A stretch of DNA of 55,638 nt, from positions 1 to 55,638 of the forward strand of contig MU129109.1 in assembly GCA_014904985.1 (NCBI GenBank). Direction: 5' to 3'. This document shows positions 48,277-55,638 of this stretch, piece by piece. A model generated the notes under the pieces. That model was not told the origin of the DNA, ran no database searches, and was given only the letters and a program-made list of their open reading frames with translations. Position numbers and translations under genes: made by a program. How positions within the stretch are numbered: the stretch's first letter is position 1; every line of letters begins with the position of its first letter. Source of the DNA: Hydnum rufescens UP504. Taxonomy: Eukaryota; Basidiomycota; Agaricomycetes; Cantharellales; Hydnaceae.

Positions 48277-49768
48277 ATGCGATCTGTCTTTCAACGCTTT
48301 GTTAACCAGAGAGAATCTCGCGTCAGTGTAAGTGTCCCCAGAATGCGGAACGAGTCGCCGAAGGAGGTCGTGCCCCGCTCCATCCATGCCCCCTCTGGAT
48401 CAGGGGTAGTCCATCTTGCCTATGACATGAAGAATCTACCCCAGCGACCCGTCCAACGCGAAGGGGAACACTGGACTCGGTTTGTATGCATCAGTGACAC
48501 CCACTCGGAAGATTTTGTTGTCCCGGAAGGGGATATTCTCCTCCATGCTGGCGACCTCACTAGCTTTGGCCGCGTCGTCGAGTTACAGACAACGATGTCT
48601 TGGTTATGCCAGCTCCCTCATCCCGTCAAGATGTGCTTAGTCGTTCTTTCGATCTCACTGATTTCATTACCCTGACGGAGTCCTCAGTATTATAGCAGGG
48701 AATCATGATGTGCGTGTATTGTCACCCGCATCTCCCGGTAGTGGCCCTTAACTGACGTAGGTAAGAACCACAGTTTACGTTAGACATGGATTGGTATGAG
48801 TCGAATTATGGAGGATTCCACAGAAAACGCGAGGTCCGTCGCTGTTTCCCAATCTATTTCGTTGCACTCCGCTCATACGGAGGTTTCTCCAAGAACCCCC
48901 TAGCAGCGCGCGACCTCGTCCGAGGAGATCTTGCTAGGGGTGCCAACCTCATCTATCTCGAGTACCAATCTGCCCATGTTGCCCCCCCTGGCCACCATAC
49001 TGACAACGAGCCCGTCGCCGAAGGCGAAGAGAAGAATCCTCCCAAATTATGGAAGTTCTATGGCAGCCCGGGCAGTCCTGAATTTGGCGGTTGGTTGTGG
49101 TGTTTACTCTCCGCGCCTGAACTTGTGACAGAGGCCACTCGTATCTTTAGGCTGGGCCTTCAATTATGAGAGGGGGACTGTGGCAGAAGGTGAAGCCAAG
49201 GATTCCGTGTCTAAGCTTTTCGCTGTTACCCACTACCCTGTCCTGTTCTTCCCAGAACTGCACTCCAGCATTCCTCCTGAGACTGAAGTCCTTCTCACAC
49301 ATGGACCACCCCACCGGATTTTAGACACTGTACACAATGGAGAAAACGCTGGCTGTGAAGAGCTTGTTTCTCGTCTCCGCGCCATTCGACCTCGTCTTCA
49401 TGTATTCGGTCACATACACGAGGCTCACGGCGCGTATATTCACACATGGAATGATCAAACCGATGGCCCTTTAGACGCGGACGCTTGTGGTGCTAGAGAG
49501 ACAATATTCGTCAATGCAGCTAATCAACCTGCAGGAAGATTAGCCCAGGAGGCGCTCAATGATGGTGTGTATGGGTTCTCCTTCTTTTAATCGAGGATTC
49601 AGGAGCAACCTACAAGCGATATGCTTCCGTAAAGGCCACTCTCCCAACTTTGGGGGTTATAATTTCCAACCCGTCATTGTCGATCTCCTGGATACTGTCC
49701 CGCCCGAGCCTCAGGTTCCGCCGGTGCCAAGTCTTGGAGATGATACTACGGGGACGGTGCAGGCCTAA
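48277..49768 (+). CDS. Calcineurin-like metallophosphoesterase (MPPED type)
   Basis: Metal-dependent phosphoesterase with cyclic-nucleotide phosphodiesterase-like relatives (MPPED1/2, UPF0046). The metal-binding motifs appear in order: FVCISDTHS, ILLHAGDLTSFG, IIAGNHD (split by an intron at about 48637), a Trp-rich KFYGSPGSPEFGGWAF segment typical of the family, VLLTHGPPHRILD and VFGHIHEAHG. Five introns at about 48637-48689, 48717-48776, 48833-48891, 49091-49151 and 49562-49640 keep frame. A Pro-rich tail ends at the stop 49766-49768. ATG 48277 is chosen because it directly precedes MRSVFQRFVNQ and follows a TATA box at the expected distance. About 350 residues, normal. Confidence 0.92.
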
Positions 49769-50467
49769 ACTTGGTAACTCGGCATCTCCACATATTTGTC
49801 TCCCTCTCAACCTCTCAATGAAAACTATCAGGATTTGTTGTACTGGTTTGTCTCATTCTCTGCGCTCATCGTGCGGTACAATTCTTGCATTTTTCCTATA
49901 CCGATAACCCGCGTTCTGCTCAACTAAAACCGCATCGCACCCTTGTTTGCATCATCAAACTTTCTCATTGCTCTGTCGATGTGTTTGCTTTCGCATCCCT
50001 CTTGGTGCTTACCGCACGGCTTCATATACCTAGTGTTCATCGATATATCTGTGATGTTGTTGGCTTTCTCTTGTCTTGTCTTGCCCTTCACTTCCTCTTT
50101 CTTCTTGGGGTTCTCGAGGTGCTTTTCCCCCCTTTCAATCGTTTCGTTGCTTAAGGGCGTGTCGTTCTGTGTGCTTTCTTCTCGTTCATTTCGGTCATTG
50201 TAATTGGACTGTACTTTTTTTTTTTTGATTTCCATTTTTTGCTTTGGTCGAGTCCTAGCCTGTTTCCAATGAGAGTGAATTTTGTAGTGATGCCCTAATA
50301 CAGATAACGGGTTGGAACCCCGGGCCTGACCGGACTTTAGGCAACATCTGGAAGCAAAAACCGGAAATTCGGCGCCGCAACTCAACACTGGCTCAAGTTA
50401 TAATTAAGGAGCGCATGAGGTTGTAAATACGATATTTAGGCCCATAAAATAAACGGACATCGATTAC
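49769..50467. other. Intergenic, pyrimidine-rich
   Basis: 3' flank of the phosphoesterase gene. The plus strand is strongly T/C-rich, including an 11-base T run at about 50216-50226. This gives spurious open frames on both strands. No gene motif seen. Confidence 0.5.
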
Positions 50468-50850
50468 TGATATTCTACAGCTACTTGAGAAGTTTGAGCG
50501 GATTTGAACAGTCCAGAATTCAAAAAGAAATTATGACTTCTGCGCGCATGAGTGCGGCTGAGGCATGCAACCGGAGGAGGAGAGCTTGTATATACGGTCG
50601 GCTGCCGGCAGTGCCGAGGGCGTCGTACAGTAGTAAACGTACAATCGTGAGTAGAATAAGACTAGTACGAATGATCTTCTACAGCTACTTGAGAAGTATT
50701 GAGCGGATTTGAAGACATGTCCCAGGAATTCCAAAAAGGAAATTATTGACTTCTTGCGAGCATGAGTGCGGTCTCAGTGCAATGCAAGCGGAATGGGTGG
50801 TGGACAAAGCGGGTCGGCTAGTGCCGAAGTCATTACATAATATGTATGTC
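50468..50850 (+). repeat. Direct tandem duplication of about 200 bp
   Basis: The unit starting TCTACAGCTACTTGAGAAGT at about 50473 is repeated at about 50680. Both copies then share TTGAGCGGATTTGAA, AATTCnAAAAAG, GACTTCT and GCATGAGTGCG before ending in GGTCGGCT. Several small indels separate the copies. Each could be a solo piece of a longer repeat; no terminal repeats or coding sequence seen. Confidence 0.75.
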
Positions 50851-51244
50851 ATTATCTAAGGATGGACGGGATAACGATCAGGATCGTCTACCCAATCCGC
50901 TGACAGTAGTCTGCTAAATTGGCCCCTGAACTCGAGCCGGGAGGTCCAGGTCCAGCGGACGCACCCTCCTCTTATGTCTTTGTCTTTTGCTTTCCTCATT
51001 GATGCAACATTCCACCCCAGATTTGGTCCCTTGCTCATGGCACCTGCATAAACCAGTCCAGGCCTCACATTCCCTTACCTAATGCAGTACACAGTGTATT
51101 GAATTAAAGGTTTGCTTTTATTACTCTATTATATCTAATTGCCAACTGATTTCAGAACCTGACGTGAGGCTTATTACTTTTGGGACTACTTACGTAAGAT
51201 GCTAGCTGATTGCTCGTCCATTCCCTCTACGTACTGAGCCTCGA

Positions 51245-53590
51245 ATGTCTGGCAGCAAGGTCCCCTATTCTGACCGCAACAAAGCTCGAGCTCCAGGAGG
51301 TCTTCTCCCGTCTGTGGAAATACGTCCCGGTCCACTTCCTCGTCGCGATCAATCCGCACCCCCAGATATTCAATATTCTTTGGCTCCCGCTCAACAAACG
51401 GCTGGCACTGAGCCGCAAATCCCGCCCATTAACTCAACTCCATTCGCCAAGGGCGTCTCAAGCCACTCAGACGAGTCGTCTCGTGGTGTAACAGAGCTGA
51501 GACCGCTGATCGATGAGGATCTTAAGTACCGCAAAGAAATCCCCGTGGACCAATTCGTCGAGCATATGCTATGCTACTCCCTCGGGGGTCGCACCGATGA
51601 CAGAGTCCTGAAGCAGTTATGTGATGCCAAGGACACCAAGGGGCTTCTGGAGGAATTTTGCTCCCAGACGGGCGCAGAGACCACCAGGTACCAGCCATTT
51701 GCAAACCTGGCAAACCACTTCTTGAATTCTCGAAAGCCCTCGGGCCTGACATTCTGTCGCAATGATCCGAAGATCATTCAAGGCTCAGTGGCGGAGCGCA
51801 AACCAGACGTCGTCCTTGTTTCCACCGAGAGTCCTCACCTCGAATATGGTCCAGAACTCCCTAAAGGCCCCACAGTTGGCTTTTATTGGGACCATGTGCA
51901 TTGTTCCGTCGAATTCAAGGTTAAAGCAACAGAGCTCGAGAAGGAAGCAGAGGCTGTAACGAGTGCATCCTATTCGCTTTCTGTTCCGTCCCACGGGTAT
52001 ACTGGCGGAACCGCAGACTTGCAGATGAAATCCATATCAAACGAAGATTCCCGGAAGCGGGCAGCTGGTAGCCCGCCCTCTGGACAACCACAAGCCAAAA
52101 AATCTGATCACAGGGCGGACCATTCGGAAGAGCGACGACAGAGTGCCTTCTATGCGCTTGAAATGCTATCTCATGGGCGATATCGCAGCCACGTCATCAA
52201 CATTACGATCCAAGATACAAGCATGCGCCTGTGGTTCTACGATCGAGTCGGAGTCATCATGTCGGCAGCTTTTAGTATTCTCGACTTGGCTCTCTTCGGC
52301 AGGGTGATGTTTGCCATGGGCTCTCTCCCCCCTAGAGGGTGGGGCTTCCATGATTTTATCAGTTATGGGTCTTTTACGCACGTCCGGCCGCAGCCCACCG
52401 GGTCCCGTCATTCACAACGTCAAACGAACAAGCCCGCCCTTCCTCCCGTGTTCGACCACGAGTCTAAGGCACCACGAGCGACCACTTCTCCCGAACCTTT
52501 CACGGGAACTGTGATTAGATTCCACAATGGGGTAGTCGTGACTCTCAAGGAAATCGTTTACCGGCAGTATGCCCTCATTGGACGAGGCACCTGTGTCATC
52601 AGGGGGGAGGTTAAGGGTCACTCTGACTTGTCTGGAAAAGACCTTATGGTCAAGATCAGTTGGCCTTCGCAGTGGAGGACAAGTGAAGTCGATTTTTTAG
52701 AGGCAGCTCACACCTATGGCTTGAATCAAAATGACGAGCATATACTTGGCCATATTCCACAAGTGCTACTTCATCAAGACTTTTATTCCACGGCCGATGG
52801 CCCACGAGGGAAATGTGGTTTCGAGAATGACGATCATCGGGTGTTGCGCGTCATCGTCATGGATAGTTACTTGCCGATGACCCAACTGCACACGGCATCT
52901 GAGTTCACTCAAGTGATTGTTGATGTTGTCAAATGTAAGCATTTTGTTTCTTCGTGGCTTTCCCCATAGCCGTTAAAGGGTTTTGGTTAGGTCATCGTGC
53001 TCTTCATGAGGGTCCAAAAATCCTTCACCGGGACATCAGCATGAATAATATCATGTTCTGCCGTGGGAGAACAACCGGGTAATTGGCGTACTTATCGATT
53101 TCGATTTGGCGGTGTTTGTGGAAGTCTGATCCCCAGTCTGGAAGTCTTCATCTCGACCGTCGATTTCGTACTGGCACTCTGCCTTTCATGGCTCTCGACC
53201 TCCTGAGAAGAGATTGACAAGATACACTATGGTGCGGCACGACCTCGAATCGATCCTCTGGGTGACCGTATGGTACACGACGCGTTATCATGAAGGAATC
53301 GAAACAACCAGGGCTTTCCAGGTTTGGCGGAAAGCCGACATGGAGCAGCTCGCCAAGGAGAAAGGCTATTTCTTGATCACGACGAGAATGTACAAGCCGA
53401 CGGAGCACTTCCGTGGAATTTCCGTTTGGGTAGGCCTTCTGCTTCGTTTGTTCCGTGGTGCCCGATTGGCTCGAGAACCTCTCAGTTTCGAGGATGTAGA
53501 AGACCAGACCTCTGAGGCTTTGACACGGAGACCCTGGGTGGTCGTATAACTTACGAAAACTTTCCTTCACATTCTGGGAGAAAAATGATG
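51245..53590 (+). pseudogene. FunK1 fungal-type protein kinase (copy 3, C-lobe broken)
   Basis: The longest FunK1 copy. ATG 51245 opens about 563 uninterrupted codons to 52934 (MSGSKVPYSDRNK start, QFVEHMLCYSLGG, YQPFANLANHFL, LTFCRNDP). The N-lobe includes VVVTLKEIVYRQYALIG and DLMVKISWP with the expected lysine, EVDFLEAAHTYG, QVLLHQDFYST and VLRVIVMDSYL. Intron 52935-52990 (GTAAGC...TTAG) joins the HRD loop ILHRDISMNNIM. Then a G-run at about 53068 is one base short relative to copy 2, giving a stop, and further indels follow (near 53130 and 53205). DFD and later motifs are readable only in shifted frames. As written, it yields a kinase truncated just after the catalytic loop, so probably inactive. 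If the indels are sequencing errors it could be functional. Recently duplicated with copies 1 and 2. Confidence 0.82.
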
Positions 53591-53600
53591 CAGTCCTCTG

Positions 53601-53732
53601 TGTACATCTCTACCACACAATATCCATGTTTGCGTCTGTAAACTCCAACAGAGTGTGATCACCCCAGACTGGTCAATCATATAAGGGCCCTAAGATAGGT
53701 ACCATGAGCATTGCCAGGGCCTTGACTTGAAG
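53601..53732 (+). repeat. Duplicated FunK1 downstream flank (unit 2, MITE-free)
   Basis: Aligns with 18565-18700 downstream of copy 2. It holds the single TA (53603-53604) where the family-B MITE entered the other copy. Similarity ends after GACTTGAAG. Confidence 0.85.
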
Positions 53733-54570
53733 TCAGCTCTGGTTGAGATGTGAGACACCCACAGAATTGCCCAATTTGTCATCTGTCCATACATAATAAT
53801 TGTATATATCTCAATCCAACCTATCATTATAGAACACGCTTTGTACTGCATTCTCAAGGGCCATAAATCGGGGGTCCAAGTCATCGACGTGGTACAAGAT
53901 TCCCACAAGTGCTCTCAGAACAATTTGTTGATGAGGGGCAATAGTTGTCCAATGACAGTCTCACTATGTACCCTTAGCAGGGCAATTTTTTCCGCGTGTG
54001 CCGAGTCTGCAGCGTGCTGTTGTTGAACTTTAATGGGATCGAACCATCAGATGTCGATGTCTCGAAGTTTTACATTAATTCCTCTATGCATTGGGAAATC
54101 GTGTTGGCGTTATTGCGGATGCGCTCGAATTCGTCTTTATGGTACCTCCGCATCTCCTGCAACTGACGCCAACGGAGGGTGTGCTTGCCTCCAGCTGTGC
54201 AGATGAGGTCGAGGACCCGTTCTTGGTGCTGGGACCCTCGGGAGAAGGCGAGTGCGGAATCATTCAAGTTAGGCTTGTCTCCCAAGCCTCGTTGAGATCC
54301 TTCAGCAGGTTCAACAGTTTCGTGCGTTCTGGATCAGGTGTCGGAGTTTCACGGACTTGGTGTCTCTTGTCGCGAGGGCGGGGGCTCTTCGACCTCGAGG
54401 CCCGATGCTATTTACTGCCCCATTAGAAACTGAGCGGACACGCCTATATCTGTAATCCACAAACAAAGAAGAAGTAAGATAAATGAATGTATCAGTTATC
54501 ATGAGATGGAAAGGTTTCTGCCAAGCCATTCGAGCGGGGAAGTCGGAGAATCGCCAAGGTCTTGAATAGG
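53733..54570. other. Unassigned; charged minus-strand open segment
   Basis: On the minus strand, 54285-54070 is open and reads like the end of a coiled, basic protein (RWRQLQEMRRYHKDEFERI, then IEELM and a stop). A Ser/Pro-rich stretch lies before it (near 54400). I do not recognise a family and could not join a full gene. Confidence 0.3.
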
Positions 54571-54795
54571 TCTGCAGGTCAACTTCACTTCCTTCGCCAA
54601 TCCAATTTCGCCAACATGCTGACACTGGGAGCCGAAGGCGCAGTACGATGGGTGAGTTTCATTCTTAACTGGTCTGGTAATACTAGTATTCGATTACGTG
54701 CCACCAAACGGGCAATTCTGGAGCCAGAAGAGAATAAGCTAGTCCTCGAGTCCATGATTGGCGAAATTCCAATAAGTTAGTAATTTCCCCCGGGT
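54571..54795 (+). repeat. Duplicated coding-like segment (copy of 18927-19150, inverted)
   Basis: About 220 bp similar to the minus strand at 18927-19150, starting at TCTGCAGGTCAACTTCAC and running past KLVLE-type codons (LVLESMI shared) to AATTTCCCC. The frame is damaged here by small indels and a TAATACTAG insertion, so this copy looks like the relic. Confidence 0.6.
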
Positions 54796-55240
54796 GAACT
54801 TTCAATGGACTCAAGAGGCCTAAAATTCCAGCGACGAGCTCAGGCGTTAGGCAACAGAATAGCACAGGCAGTAGTAATAAAATCATAACAATCTAGCGCC
54901 TATGAAATTGTTTCAATCACGGTAGACTCTTCCACAATTGGACGAGGCTGGATAGTCAGCCGCAGCTCGAAGACGTGACTGTATCGACAGTAACTCAGTA
55001 AGGCAGGCAACTCAAACCATAGGGGCGCAATTTGATCCCATTTGGAAATCGGGGCCAGTTGCTTCTATATCTGAAAAATCGTCGTTGTAATCCCAAAATT
55101 CGGCTCCTCGTCAACCATTCGATCGATTTCATCTTGTTCTTCGGCCTTGTCCTTATAGAGGCGATGTCCTGTACTTCCATGACTCGAATTTCGATGTCCG
55201 GTACCCCCACTCCCCCCCAACACACGACGCTTAAATCATT
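54796..55240 (-). other. Possible minus-strand exon remnants, unrecognised
   Basis: A minus-strand frame reads KDKAEEQDEIDRMVDEEPNFG, then a TAG near 55065, then WDQIAPLWFELPALLSY and FELRLTIQPRPIVEES to a stop near 54903. It resembles real protein in composition, but I know no family and the stop breaks it. Possibly a relic of an unidentified gene. Confidence 0.3.
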
Positions 55241-55638
55241 CAGAGCTTGGACATCGCCCTTCAATCACACCGGAGAGCAACAGACGCTGGAGGGACGGTC
55301 GCCCTCACACAAAACAACACAGCACCGCACCTACACCGACCGCGCTACTCTCGCCACACCGACTCCTCGCGCTCACCCCACAGCCAGCTACGTCTCGCAC
55401 ACAGAAACACCCTCCACCCACGACACCCGTGCACTCGCCGGACAACGCACCCACACCCCAGCACGACCCCGGGCTACGGCAACGAAACAGACAACAAGAC
55501 CTATCAGCAATCCCGAATCTGCCCTCCTGGGCAACAATAACCAGAAGCCGCCGCTCCGACGATGCTCGCAACTCGTACAAGACCTGAAGACGATTCGAGA
55601 CTCCCCTGCCACATCCCCCAATTCGAACAGTCGAGGCC
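55241..55638. repeat. C/A-rich low-complexity DNA to window end
   Basis: From about 55250 the plus strand is dominated by CAC, ACA and CCC words with almost no T runs. This creates open frames on both strands (His/Pro/Thr-rich one way, Gly/Val/Cys-rich the other). Composition, not conserved coding, explains them. It could be a degenerate microsatellite-like tract. Confidence 0.55.

Noticed and set aside
50305..50345. tRNA B-box-like GGTTGGAACCCC
   Set aside because: It lacks the invariant TTCGA core and no cloverleaf can be drawn around it.
49924..50388. 154-codon minus-strand ORF, Lys/Glu-rich
   Set aside because: It is the antisense of a T/C-rich 3' flank; composition alone explains the long Lys/Glu frame.
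54000..54070. tRNA candidate on the minus strand: GGTTCGATCCC with a 5-bp T-arm stem near 54035-54050
   Set aside because: The 3' acceptor stem that would follow (AAAGTTC) has no matching 5' strand about 60 nt upstream, and no A-box or anticodon arm is present.
55247..55621. Open frames on both strands at the window end
   Set aside because: CAC/ACA/CCC low-complexity sequence suppresses stops in several frames at once; no conserved protein feature.

Overview
The window looks like nuclear DNA of a filamentous basidiomycete, probably an Agaricomycete. A Rhizoctonia/Ceratobasidium-like source is my best guess, but it is inference. The reasons are genes split by many 50-75 nt GT-AG introns, closely packed genes on both strands, basidiomycete-style proteins (a formin with a long N-terminal extension, a large HEAT-like scaffold protein, an OTT_1508-type deaminase) and several copies of a FunK1 fungal-type protein kinase.

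Layout. The left arm (1-19.5 kb) is loose and partly decayed. It holds an OTT_1508-like deaminase (minus), a FunK1 fragment, a RhoGEF (minus), a DUF4112 gene (plus), about 4 kb of unrecognised degenerate sequence, and a FunK1 pseudogene carrying one miniature inverted-repeat transposon (MITE) with a second just downstream. The central block (19.5-49.8 kb) is gene-dense and conserved: hydroxyacid-oxoacid transhydrogenase (-), MIX23 (-), TFIIF alpha/TFG1 (+), a giant UNC80-like or HEAT-like protein (-), a nucleoside hydrolase (+), mitoribosomal mL59 (-), formin (-), RRN3 (+), a small Tyr/Asn/Gly-rich protein (-), a GILT-type thiol reductase (+) and a calcineurin-like phosphoesterase (+). The right arm (49.8-55.6 kb) returns to repeats: a tandem duplication, a third FunK1 copy, a flank shared with the second copy, and CA-rich low-complexity DNA.

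Working together. The central genes are unrelated housekeeping functions: RNA polymerase I and II transcription, mitochondrial protein import and translation, actin nucleation, nucleoside salvage and thiol reduction. They are organised as divergent pairs sharing promoters of 100-140 bp and convergent pairs 40-280 bp apart, not as a pathway cluster. RhoGEF and formin are two layers of the same Rho-actin polarity module but are 30 kb apart.

Most informative signals. (i) The FunK1 paralogues act as natural empty-site controls for two MITE insertions, one with a 3-bp AAT duplication and one with a TA duplication. (ii) A second member of the first MITE family lies at 46.7 kb. (iii) Single-base frame breaks inside essential genes (RRN3 twice, TFG1 once) suggest residual consensus errors, so frameshifts elsewhere should not automatically be read as pseudogenisation. 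Exon borders were derived by eye from splice signals and reading-frame continuity. No database search was run, so family names rest on recognised motifs.
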